Of a stretch of 64,000 nucleotides of DNA, positions 27,183 through 38,557 are shown in pieces (position 1 is the stretch's first letter; every line of letters begins with the position of its first letter). The position numbers were made by a program, and so were the translations under genes. The DNA lies in assembly GCF_020882245.1 (NCBI RefSeq), contig NC_083598.1, forward strand, positions 72,235,714 through 72,299,713, given 5' to 3'. Source of the DNA: Rhopalosiphum padi (lineage: Eukaryota > Arthropoda > Insecta > Hemiptera > Aphididae). Under the pieces are notes generated by a model. The model did not search any database and had not been told where the DNA came from. It saw only the letters and a list, made by a program, of their open reading frames with translations.

Positions 27183-27478
27183 CAGAGGCGGATTTAGGTA
27201 TGTGGTGGCCCCTGAGTGGAATGCATTATGGGGGCCCCTTATACATAAACAAGGAAATTTATTTTTTTACTTATTAAATAACATTTATTATCATATTTAG
27301 TAGTCATAATAATTAACTAATTATTTAATAATAAATAATTATAAAAACAATCAAATCGAGTATAACTAGTATAAGTAATATCGTTATAATATATCATCTG
27401 TATCTTAATTTAAATATCATAAAATTGTGGGGGGCCCCTGGGCTGCGGCCACTCAGCTCTCTCTTAAATCCGGCCCTG
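27183..27478. mobile_element. hAT-like MITE, about 296 bp
   Basis: The left end is CAGAGGCGGATTTAGG; the right end on the other strand is CAGGGCCGGATTTAAG. Both ends lead into GGCCCC-rich subterminal sequence. Flanking octamers are only partly alike, so the target duplication has decayed. No coding capacity. Confidence 0.65.
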
Positions 27479-27720
27479 ATTATACAGTATCTCAGATTGA
27501 GCTTGTTTAGCCCTCTAAAATGTAGCCAGATCAGTCGGGAATATAGTAAGAATACACTTGCTGCCGACACTGCCGCTGTACGTACGCCTAACTTTTTAGA
27601 TTAGATAAGTAAATAAGTTAATAACTTATCTTTATTAACTACTGCTTATTTAATGGAATTAATATCAAATAATGTTTTATTTATTTATTCAAACATTTAT
27701 TGCAAAAATAGAATATCATA

Positions 27721-27853
27721 CAGTAAATTCCCGTTACAACGAATACCAATACAACGAAAAATACCGTTATAACGAAAGTCATAGAAGACCCCTGCCAAAA
27801 AGCAGAGCTTATAAAGAGCTTATTCGAATTTTCGTTACAACGGGATTTTACTG
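27721..27853. mobile_element. Pogo-like MITE, 133 bp, TA target duplication
   Basis: The left end is CAGTAAATTCCCGTTACAAC; the right end on the other strand is CAGTAAAATCCCGTTGTAAC. The element is flanked by TA on both sides. Short size, long terminal inverted repeats and no coding sequence make it a MITE. Its sequence differs from the 505-bp pogo-like element at 13401, so it is a second family. Confidence 0.85.
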
Positions 27854-28679
27854 TATATAAAATTTACAAAAATATTATTTTAATATTTCAGCACCCCCTA
27901 TAAGCGAAGCTTGTGCTAGCCGCTAGGGGCACGGTTCTAATTATTTAGAATGAATACATTACATGTGCTAATACTGTAATAAACGAATTTATCAAAACAC
28001 TCAATAGAACATAAATTAATAGTAATAATAAATTACAAGAGTAGGTATATATTATAATTATAATTAATTTTTGCTAAAATAATTATTCTGAAAAGTTTTT
28101 ACATACTTTACATCTATAGGTACTACTACATCGATTACACCCAGCCACATGTGATAAAAAAAAGTCACACATTATATAATAAAAATATAAATATGTGCAT
28201 ATTATATTATATTATAGCAAAAATGATATTTTTTAATTAATAATTGGTTGCATTTTTTAAATGTACCAGATATTTGATATATTGGCACTTTGGTTAAATA
28301 TCCACCTATATAGTACCTATAAATATCTCAATTTCGAAATATTAGAATGGTTCATGAAATACAAACCTAATCTAATTTATAAATCAGACCATATGATTTT
28401 GGTTTTTTTTTTAAATATAGGTAAGTACTTGAAAAAAATATTCATAGATAGAAAAAAAGTTTATTAATGCTGGAAAATAAATTGCTTACAGGGGGAAGCA
28501 ATTAAATAAACCTTTTCTTAAATATATATATGGCGTTCTACTACACAGTTAAAATGCTTCAACTATTTCAAGATCTATCATACTCTTGAAATGCTTAAAT
28601 AAACAGATTACAATAGAGATTATAACTATTAAATTATTAATTTTTTAGATAATATTTGGAAACAGATACATTCTATAAA

Positions 28680-31571
28680 ATGATTTCAATTATTACTGAG
28701 ACTGATCATTTCGAGAAACTACGAAACTATGGTTTATTATATCTTTACAAACTAAATCATTTTCGCAAGTAAGATGACGTAGAAATAAAATTGTCAAAAT
28801 TGTATAATAATTATTTTTTTAGGAATGAAAAATTATGTGATATTATTTTGAGGACAATAGACGGAGATGAAATACGTGCTCACAAATGCGTGTTAACAAC
28901 TTATAGTGAATATTTCGAAAAAATGTTTAATGGGGGTTTCCTAGAGAGTAATAAAGAAGTTGTCTTCATTAAAGATATTAGCAATGCTGTTTTGAATGAT
29001 TTAATCGATTTTATGTATACTGGTAAATTGGTTACAGTTAATGGTGATAATGTTGAAGTAATTATTTTTTTAATCATCTCAACGAATATGGTTCTAACAT
29101 TTTATTTTTATAGGCAATATTAAACGGAGCTGATATCTTGCAATTGACTGAAGTTCGACTTCAATGCACTAAATTCTTTATGAGAACATTAGTTGACAAC
29201 AATTGTTTAATGATTAAAGATATAGCTGATTCAAGAGGGATCACTGAATTGTCACGGAATTGTTTAGAACATGCTCTAGCACGTTTTCAGTTAGTTGAAG
29301 TTGTATATTGTATTTAGGGCATGGATTGTAATTCTCCAAAATGTACAACAAATTTCTTAAAAAATCTATTTAATGAATTAAAAGTACTATAAATATTTTT
29401 AAAATTTTAAATGTATTTATTTAACTAAATGTAGTTTTATTTATAGAGATTTTTATTACGAAATCATTTAACATGTCAAACGTCAACAGTTGGAAATGAA
29501 AATACTTTAGTCTATCTTCTTCTCGATTTCTACTTCTGTACAGTATAATTAAGATTATTATTATTTTTTCCTATGTATTCGGCATAACAGCGTAACAATC
29601 GATTATGGAAATATGTTTTGAATATCCGTGTATATGTATAATTTTTAAAACTTGTAAAATATATGAAAAATGATTTAAAATTCACAAAAATTCTCTAAAT
29701 ATCAAAAAATCTTAAAAATATAAGACAATATTCTAGAGCACATAAAACGAAATTATTATTACATTTTATCCATGCAATCGTGCCCTAATATTATATACTC
29801 ATATTAATGTATACAAATTTAAAAATATTAATGCAAATTTATTTGGTAGCTTTGTATCCAAAGAAAAATCTTTTCTGGATATAGACATAACACAACTAAC
29901 AGAATTGATAAAGAACGATAATTTGAGTGTTCCAGATGAAAAATGTGTTTGTATACTTTTATTTAAACAAACCAACGTAATTTTACATAGGTGACATTTG
30001 TTTACGAGGTTGCAGCTGCCCCTACACACGATAATGTTTGGTTGCAATTTTATCAATTTACCACATTTAAACCAGACAAAATAATGAATACCTAACATAT
30101 TATCTTTGTTTTTTAATAGATACTTACCTTAATGTTATAAAATAAAAATAAATCATTTTAAATTCATTTTTATGCCAAGTTACATAAACTATCACTGGTC
30201 CGTGTTTGGTCCATTAAATTTTATTGAACTATACTATTAAATTAATCAATTTTCTTGCAACCCGGCATTCATATTTTTTTTTTGTTTGAAAAATATCGAG
30301 CTAGAAATAAATTATCTAGTAATGTGAAAATATTTTAAAGAATGCATTGCACATAAACTGCGTGTTAAATTTACACCAAATGTCATCTATGGCAACATTA
30401 TTGTTACTTATATTTTTATTACAACCATATATAATTTAATAGTTTAATGGCAAGAAAAAAATTAAACTTTTTTCAGGTATATATGGCTGTCATGGCATGG
30501 GTAAAACATGATGAAAGTGACCGAAAGCATTTATTACCAGAACTGCTGAATCTTGTTAGGCTAGTATTCGTTTCACAGGATTATTTGCTAAAAGTTATTA
30601 AAGCAGAACCACTTATTTCTTCTAATCCTGAATGTGAGTTCAAGATAATTTAAAAAATGACTAAAAATATAATATATTACAAATTATTTATTAGATATAA
30701 ACGATTATATTAACTATTTAGGTTTGAAGATGATCACAAAAGTAACCGATCATTTTAGTTATAAAGATGGAGATTCGTTGTCAAAGATAATAACAAATGT
30801 GAAACCAAGAAACAATTTTAAGGTAATTTTATCGAAATACTACATGAATTAACTGACTGACAAATTGGATACTGAATACAGTAACATGATTTATATTAAT
30901 TTCCATTCTAAAAATTCATACAAAATCACAATATCTTCCTTTTATTCATTCAAAACTAAATAAAAATTTAAAAAACAAATTTTTGAAAAAATTGATTTTG
31001 TATTATATGTGTTTTAATCAAAAAAACTAATAACCGTAATTCTCCTCAAATACTAAGATAACCGTTTTCTAGACATTATAACATTTAAAAAATATTTTGA
31101 CCCTTTTATAGACTATACATTTTTGAGTTTTTAAACATGATGGTTAAGTTGTAACCATTGAATTATAATTTAACACATCATTGTAGACTATAATAGTCAG
31201 GACCTTAATATATATATATACCATACACCTTTATAAATATGGATTTTGCTGTTTATTTATTTATCTAATACATTTTTGTATTGTTAATTAAATAGAAGTC
31301 CACAACCGAATATATGGATCTCCCACATGCTGCATGTCAAATACCAGATTGTGAATTTAAAAATGCAATTAACCTTTTTGCTTACTTTGATCAATTCTAT
31401 ATTAATACTCTTTTCACAAAAGTCGAATGGAATTTTGGAATGAATGAAGAAAATTTTCTCAAAGAATGGGACGAAGAATGGAAAAGTGTGAATCCCCCTA
31501 ATTCATCTGACGAATCTGATAAGTCTGATGATCCTGGTGAAGAAAGATCTCACGATGAATTTATTTTTTAA
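28680..31571 (+). CDS. BTB-BACK protein without Kelch repeats (376 aa, 7 exons)
   Basis: Exons: 28680-28768, 28823-29057, 29114-29289, 29850-29946, 30477-30633, 30722-30822, 31296-31571; all phases agree and no stop interrupts. Residues about 20-108 form a BTB domain (NEKLCDIILRTIDGDEIRAH..., FMYTGKL) and about 109-252 a BACK domain (ADSRGITEL, VPDEKC joined to VYMAVMAWVKHD). This is the arrangement of Kelch-like adaptors of cullin-3 ubiquitin ligases. The expected Kelch propeller is missing. Instead, 92 codons (last exon) give an unrecognised tail, aromatic then acidic (EEWKSV, SSDESDKSDDPGEE). An AATAAA lies 24 bases past the stop. It may act as a dominant or special BTB adaptor, or be a truncated member of the expanded aphid Kelch-like family. 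The start ATG is the first in-frame one in exon 1; a further upstream exon cannot be excluded. Confidence 0.86.
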
Positions 31572-31594
31572 TTTAAATTAAATTTTTTCTTCTT

Positions 31595-31600
31595 AATAAA
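31595..31600 (+). terminator. Polyadenylation signal of the BTB-BACK gene
   Basis: AATAAA lies 24 bases after the stop codon at 31571, immediately followed by another A-rich hexamer. The position supports 31571 as the true gene end and argues against a lost Kelch exon just downstream. Confidence 0.6.
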
Positions 31601-33058
31601 TAAACACAAATATTTGATTTAAAATTTAAAATTTCAACTAAACAATTATTATTCTACAATATATTATATTGCCATAATATGTGTAATGAATAAGTCTTGT
31701 AATATAGACTTTATGCTCTTATCGTATCTGCCCAAATAAAATATCTACTATATTAATAAATTTATAATATAGCACTGAACCGGATACCCATATATCTCTT
31801 CTTATGAAGGTTATATGTACATAAATAACTATTAATTTATATTGACAGTTTAAATAATTAAGTATACTTATTAATTATTAATTATTATACATTTATACTT
31901 ACCTAGTACACCTAGTACTTACTATAAATATAATCGTTTTTATAGTTTAGCAATTATATAAATACACGGACCAAAAAGGCCAATCACATAGTATGTAGCA
32001 TTGTTTTAAAGTTATAAAAAATATTATTAAGCTATCTACGTAACAAATTTTTAATAGTTTATCTAGGTCTATATTAAATATTGTAAAACAAATTATTATT
32101 GTTTGTTCAGATATTTCTGATAAATTACCTACCTATCTAACAAAGATTCATTTTAATTTGTTTTTAAATTAGTATTTAAGTTCAGAATGTTCGTTTAAAT
32201 ACATAACATTCATAATTTATATAATATGCATTATTATACATTAAACAATTTATCATCATAGCAAATATTTTTATTTTATTAAGTTTAACAATTATATACA
32301 TAATATATACATTTATGTTATTAATATAATATAATTAAAAATATTTAATTTTAATATCTATTTTAATTAATATATAATATAATATAATATAATATATCTT
32401 TAAATTATTAAAACATTAATTTTTTTAAGGTGTACCTGCTATAGTCCTAAATAGGTATATCATTTAAGTAGTATCATGAAAAAATATTTTTTTTTTTTTT
32501 TTTGAAAAGTTTTATCTGCACAATAAATAATTAATACATGAATACAAATAATATCTTTATCATATTGCATTATTTGTGTTAGGTACTTATATGGATACCC
32601 AGTAATCATTTGTATGAAAAAATTGTTGCATTTGCCATTTACTAATATTAAATTATAAAAATATAAAATATACATACTTGTCTACGAATGTTATTATTTT
32701 TCTATATTCTGTTTGAGTTTTACAACGTCAACAATTATGTATCTGCCTATATTAAACATAATTCCTAATACACCTGTATCCTATTTTACCTAATTTATAA
32801 GAATTTATGGTTTATACTTTATTAAACGACTTATTTAAGATCTAATAATAACATTGATATTTGATTACTATAGACCTTTGGATCCGTTTACAAATAATAC
32901 ACTAAACAGTGAAATTAAAAATTAATAATATAATATACTGTTATAATATAGTCTCAAGTGTCACGATATAGAGATTAAAATATCTGAAGATTGTATCTTC
33001 TTATATTTTCTATAGATACATATTGAACACCATGCGTAATCCGTCAATATCATATAAC

Positions 33059-33312
33059 CAATGGTGGTTTTTCAAAAAAATTTCTGGGGGGCGTCCTAAA
33101 AAATAATATGTATTTCAAATATATTATTTTTATTTTTATAAAAACAAATGTATTATATTGTGTTTATGTATAAGCTATATTGAATGTAGACCTAAAATTC
33201 AAAGTTTACAAAATAAAATCTAGTTTTCTTATATAATTATATATGTATACCTATATCAGTGTCTGGAGGGGGTCCAGACCCCTAGGACCCCCCCCCAGTA
33301 AATCCTCCAATG
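33059..33312. mobile_element. hAT-like MITE, 254 bp, 8-bp target duplication
   Basis: The left end is CAATGGTGGTTTTT; the right end on the other strand is CATTGGAGGATTTA. The flanks CATATAAC and CACATAAC match at 7 of 8 positions. Subterminal G- and C-runs (CTGGGGGGCG / GGACCCCCCCCC) are like those of the other MITEs here. Confidence 0.75.
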
Positions 33313-34197
33313 CACATAACTACATTTTGTTACATAATACTAGGTACCCAATATAATATCCTATAACCATATAATATAATATAATATAACCTATAGACTA
33401 TAGTTATTTGTATCTCTATGATATGTCAAATTTTAACTTTACAATAATAAACAGATAAATTTCTTAACGAGAAAAGATACTTAAATAATTTATTTTAAAA
33501 TAGTACTTACTCTACGCAATTTGTGTTTAGTGAATAAAAATTAATGATAATTGAACGAGATATTATGTAATAATGTTTTAAATATACCTACCTGGCTATA
33601 ATGACTAATGAGTAGGTAATGTTTAATAAGATACCGCGGAACGCCGATTGTTGAGTTATTCTATACTTTTATACAGATCATAACTTAAAGGTACATACCC
33701 CAAAAAATGTTTATCTTATAAAAAATAAAAACAGTATAACGCTTTCAACAAACGATATGTTCATTATCAATACAAATCTTAATAAGTTATTTTATACCTA
33801 CACGGACTACACGGATTCATCGAAGACCTGTACATAAAATGCATACTTACAATATAGTTGCATGGACAAAAACAATACATAACACACTTATTAGAAGTGG
33901 ATAAGGTAAATATAATGCATTGATCAGCGTGTACACTTATATTTTTTATAATATGGCTACATTTTATTTGTAATATTGATGTGACTATACGTGTATATAC
34001 ACTAATAATTAATACCTACGTATAGAAGTAATAAAAATAAAAATAGTGATATAATATTATTATTATATAAAATAATAATAAAAGATTATAAAACTAGACA
34101 TTGATTTATAATTTTTGGTTATTTAATTGAAATTTTCTATCGAATATATATTATTATGTAAATATTTTTCCAATTTTGTTTGAATATTTTACTTTTT

Positions 34198-35197
34198 TAG
34201 ATTCTGAACGAAGCGAGGAATGTATTGATTTTATACAATGATGGATGTTTTTTTTGTGTCTGTCATCACATTCACGATATGGAGTAGAAATTATGCTTTG
34301 ATTTTTGACTTTAGCCTCTCTTTAAAAAGGAAAATGCATCTAGTTAGTACCGGAGGGTCAAAAGTAAAAAATGTCCAGTAGTTTTCAAAAGCGTCAAGAA
34401 AAACCCTGAAAAAGTAACGGAAAAACGGGAATTTTTACACATAACCACTTTTCGACAAAATCTGTTTTTTGATTTTGCTGTAACTCAAAAACGAATCATT
34501 GTAAATACTTGAAATTTTCACCAAATGTTTATATTAGCGTTATGTATTTACGATTAAATTTTCAAAATATTTAGAATTTATAGGCCATTGAAATTTTCGA
34601 TTTTTCTAAAAATTTTTTTTCTTGAAATGTCGATAAAAAAAATTTGGCTTTCCAAAAAATCTTTAAAATCGAATACAAGGTTTATTATAAGTTGTTCTTA
34701 TTGTAATAAAATAAAATCAAAAATCGTTAGTCATAATTTTTATTTATAATCATTAAAAGTTAAAATGTTTACAAAATATGTCAAAATCGCGAAAATTTGC
34801 AAGGAATTTTAAAGTTGAAAATTCATAAAATGTTTGTGATTTATATCTAAGGTTAAAAACCCTAACACAGGATTCTCCATATTTTTTTCTTCAAATAACA
34901 GTAAAAATAAAACTCCAGCGTCAATATAGAAAAAATTGTATGAACGTATGAAATTAATTTTTTTACGAAATCGAATAAAATAACGATATATTACAATTTA
35001 AATATAGGTAATAATATATATATATATATATATATATTCTACTAATTATCCTAGACTTACAAATCATCTACGTTCAGAATCGTTTTTCGTATACAATGAT
35101 ACCTGTCATTGCATTTAAATTTAACACATCCATTATAATGACCTACTCGTCTCTACTATACAGGCAATACAGCAGAGCGTTACCCACTTGCCCACCT
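34198..35197. repeat. Dispersed aphid repeat element, about 1 kb
   Basis: It begins TAGATTCTGAACGAAGCGAGG, and an inverted match of ten bases (GATTCTGAAC / GTTCAGAATC) lies at 34200-34209 and 35072-35081. The left part resembles, in the opposite orientation, 57500-57730. The right part resembles 26970-27059. Three related copies in 64 kb show a high-copy family. No transposase or reverse transcriptase frame is visible, so the class is unknown. Confidence 0.65.
35013..35037. repeat. (TA)n microsatellite
   Basis: About twelve AT/TA units inside the dispersed repeat at 34198-35197. Confidence 0.9.
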
Positions 35198-35933
35198 TTT
35201 TTTTATTGTTATTATTATTAGAAAAACTACAATATTTCTGTATACTATATATAATACGAATTTGTACTTTTGTAGTAATTTTTTTTTTTACAATTTTTAA
35301 GTGAAAAATCTATATCAGACATATCAGTATTCCATCAGATATCCCTTATACATCCTCGTTCTGCCGGCTTCGTCTATCCGCTCGTAGTTACTACCAGTAT
35401 ATTGGTACATAATAGTTAGGTGTTGATTTGTAGGTTATCATTTTATCAATAATATTCCTAAATCCTAATATTTGTACTAATTGATGATATAGAAGATGAA
35501 AAAACTATTATTATTAATACTATAATTTATACTGATATTATAAAGCTCACAAGTTTTGAAAGTCCTAATAGCCAAATAGCCAATAGGTATTAGAAATAAT
35601 ACTAAAATGTTTCCAATAAAAGTTTTCTATCAATCTATAGATTCCTTGAGACTTAAAGGAGGATGTTTAAAATTTTTAACATGTATTGATACTATATTGA
35701 TATGTTTGAATTAAGATTTTGCTGACAAAATCAAATATATTTTTATTGGTTTAAATGATTGCCATTAATTACAGTATTACAGATTATAATATTACTATTA
35801 TAGTTCGTAATAATATGGTATATAAAAATGACTAGAAATATATTTCAAAAAATCGAATATTTATAAACACAATTGTTTATACAGTGATTGTTTTTATAAT
35901 TTGTAATTTATTAACTCTATTATATATATATTC

Positions 35934-36010
35934 CAGGACCAGGTAATTTCTTGTATAAGCAAGCCGTAGGCCATAGGGCATTGTCCCGGTTGCCCGGCGG
36001 GCTGCTCCTG
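35934..36010. mobile_element. Possible short MITE remnant
   Basis: The sequence starts CAGGACCAGG and ends GCTGCTCCTG between TATATATT-like flanks, so both ends fit a CAG-start inverted repeat of only about six bases. The interior is GC-rich in AT-rich surroundings. This is suggestive only. Confidence 0.3.
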
Positions 36011-36373
36011 TATATATAAATAATATACATTATGAATTATGATTATTTAACACATATATTTAATTAAAAAAAACTTCAAGATAAATACCAATCTGATATT
36101 TAGAGCGATATTAGATTTAAGTCAGGTTTTTAACATTTGTTAAATTTGTGTCCAGTTTATTGTGCTTACATAAAAATGTATTATATTATCCAGAAGTCTT
36201 GGTTTATTATCGATTATTAAGTGCATACTCGTGTTTTGCACATTCCACATACCTACAGCTATTTAGCCGTTTCATACATTCTGTATAGCCGTATAGGTAT
36301 CTAAGATCCATCAATACCGATGTAACAATTATAAATAAGTATGTTACATGACACTTATAAGTTATATGTATAC

Positions 36374-36533
36374 CAGTGGCATACGCAGCGGGGGTTTCAG
36401 GGAGATATGACACCCCCCTTAAAATAAGTATCTGTTCAAATTATATGAAACGACGACTAAAAAAAAAGGTCAATTCGTGCATATAATTATGATTTATGAC
36501 ACCCCCCTTAAAAAAATCCCGCGTACGCTACTG
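36374..36533. mobile_element. hAT-like MITE, 160 bp, perfect 8-bp target duplication
   Basis: The left end is CAGTGGCATACGCAGCGGGG; the right end on the other strand is CAGTAGCGTACGCGGGA. It is flanked by an exact ATGTATAC duplication at 36366-36373 and 36534-36541. A CACCCCCCTTAAAA block occurs twice inside, once near each end, in direct orientation. The intact duplication suggests a fairly recent insertion. Confidence 0.9.
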
Positions 36534-37537
36534 ATGTATACATACGAACTATACTGCTGACCAATACATTATTAACACACACATAATTGTAAGGTCTATG
36601 GCCAAGCCACTGGATGTATAGGTAGTCAGTTCACTGTACACCTTAGACATAAAGTATTGCAAGACTCCGTACGACTACGATAAGGTCATAATATAGTATA
36701 GAAGATAATTATTGTATGAGTATCGTTATTTATAGGTAAGTCTTCAGTATATAATAAAGGTTAATAATAACTGAAACTAAATCCTAGTTATATTCATTAC
36801 ATTTAAGATTTCTATATCTACCCCTGGCTACGGTAATTATATCTATAGAGTCCTAAGACTCTCCCCAGATATCTTATATTTAACTGGTCATTCCCCGACC
36901 ACGTTACACCAACATGCAATAATTGCTACAGCTTATTTGCGCCCCAGAGTAGTACATCTGCGCCCCGAGGGATGTGGACAGATGCACCCAAAAGATAAGG
37001 CACTACCTGTCGATTTACAGCCGATTGTGATTTATAAAATGGATTATTTATATCTTGGTAGATACTTAGATTAAGTATATTAGTAGATTATAGAACTTTA
37101 TATAGTTTGAATTTTTTTAATTTTGTCAACATTTTGGGTTTGCAAAAATTAGTCAATATGACAATAACTAACATTAAATCCGGGTTTTTTTAATTGAACA
37201 ACACTTAATTAATTCACACTAATTTTTATTTACTGTAGACTGTAGTCAAAATTCATCTCACATAAAATAGACAATGCCACAATGGTACCTATAAATAATA
37301 TAAACATTTCAAATTAAAAAAAAAAAATGTCGGAAAATATAACACATGATTAATTATAGGTACATGCAATTTCGTCTAGGTTTCACTGTGCCTTTAATCT
37401 TTTTTTACTTCCTTTATTTTTAAATAAGTTTCCACTTGAATTAATTTTTAATTTTCAATAGGCAACATTAAATATCGATAATTGAGTAATATTCAGTATT
37501 GGCACGGTTGTTAGTACGGCCACTGATCATTGTATGT

Positions 37538-37548
37538 TGGTCACACTG
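37538..37548 (+). promoter_or_regulatory. Core promoter Motif 1 match upstream of NOP10
   Basis: TGGTCACACTG matches the Drosophila core promoter Motif 1 consensus (YGGTCACACTR, bound there by M1BP) at every position. It lies about 260 bases before the NOP10 ATG. Motif 1 marks TATA-less housekeeping promoters in flies, which suits an H/ACA RNP gene. Use of this motif in aphids is inferred. Confidence 0.55.
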
Positions 37549-37806
37549 CCCGCGTTTTTGACACCAATATTGGTTACAATAATGCGGTGGTCTGAAGTCA
37601 TAGTTATTATGGAAAAGAACCACATATTTTATCTTGTGATAACCAATAGGATTTGTTAGACCGCATCAATTTTCAACTACTACTACACTATCCAGTATCC
37701 ACGTGCTTGATAACGTAACAAGTGAACTTAGTGAACAAACAGTGAATAACACAAATTTCAATAATCCTTTTAGTGATTTTATTAAATCGAAACTAAAATC
37801 TTCAAA

Positions 37807-38309
37807 ATGCTTTTGAGATACTATCGCAGTGAAGAAGGTACTCGGGTTTATACTTTAAAGGTAACATATACGTTTCTGTCACAATAATGGATTGGATTTA
37901 TTTATACTTAAATCGCCAGTATATAGACTGGTCGTAACTGTGGAAAATATATTTAATTTGTTTCTTAAAACCTTATTGTTACAAATTATTTAATTATACA
38001 ACATTTGTCAATTTACCAAATCTAAAAACTTAATTTGTCTAAAACATAGTAAACTAATATTTACAATCCTTTTACAATTGATCCGTTTTCATTTAATTCT
38101 AGAATATGGATCCTGCTGGCAACCAAACTTTGAGCGCTCATCCAGGTAAAACTTTTATCATTATTTTTATTAAAAACCATACTTATTTAAAAATCTTAAA
38201 ATTTACACTAGCTCGATTTACACCAACTGATCAACATTCTAAAGAACGGATTCGTATTAAAGAAAGATTTGGACTTCTGCCAACACAAAAAAAAGCACCT
38301 ATTTACTAA
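37807..38309 (+). CDS. Nop10: H/ACA ribonucleoprotein subunit NOP10 (64 aa, 3 exons)
   Basis: Exons 37807-37860, 38103-38145 and 38212-38309 join in phase to 64 residues, the same length as the human protein. NOP10 is a core subunit of H/ACA small nucleolar RNPs with dyskerin, NHP2 and GAR1, acting in nucleolus and Cajal bodies in rRNA and snRNA pseudouridylation. The start MLLRYYRSEEGTRVYTLK and the block QTLSAHPARFTPTDQHSKER follow the family from end to end. The tail is KKAPIY. Introns are short (242 and 66 bases). The gene is tail-to-tail with the TXNDC11-like gene, stops 248 bases apart. Confidence 0.97.
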
Positions 38310-38375
38310 AATCAAACATCGACACTGAAGAAAAAAGTAAAAAAAGAAATGAACTGAAAACCCAATTTGTCAACT

Positions 38376-38393
38376 TTTATTCAATAAAATAAA
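38376..38393. terminator. Overlapping polyadenylation hexamers for two convergent genes
   Basis: Plus-strand AATAAA occurs at 38383-38388 and 38388-38393, 75-80 bases after the NOP10 stop. On the minus strand AATAAA (plus-strand TTTATT, 38376-38381) lies about 180 bases after the TXNDC11-like stop. If all are used, the two 3' UTRs overlap. Usage is inferred. Confidence 0.5.
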
Positions 38394-38557
38394 TCATTTT
38401 TTTATCATATAACATTATCACAGAATTTGTTTTCAATTAATCCTATAACACAAGAAATGTAGATATTATGAATGTAACAAGTGCTTTAAAGTTTCAAATT
38501 AACAATAACCAAAATTTAAAATAACAATAGGTATACTTACAACTAGGACTGAAACAA

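Larger units (their letters stand above)
25200..28679. other. Intergenic repeats between PHM and the BTB-BACK gene
   Basis: No supported gene. An open frame of 131 codons at 25415-25810 begins at TTG, is AT-driven and has no domain. The contents are a hAT-like MITE at 27183-27478, a pogo-like MITE at 27721-27853 and a copy of a dispersed repeat at 26970-27059. Confidence 0.5.
31601..37500. other. Intergenic, repeat-rich 5.9 kb
   Basis: No coding exon is supported. The contents are a T-run near 32485-32502, TAATA microsatellites near 32370-32395 and 33375-33388, hAT-like MITEs at 33059-33312 and 36374-36533, a dispersed aphid repeat at 34198-35197, a TA microsatellite at 35013-35037, and remnants near 35934-36010 and 36819-36835. 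The short frames present are AT-driven. Confidence 0.5.

Noticed and set aside
28680..31571. BTB-BACK locus as a pseudogene, because exon 3 reads into a stop (after LVEVVYCI)
   Set aside because: A donor at CA|GTTAGT and acceptor at GGTAG|C restore the BACK domain in frame, and all other exons join in phase.
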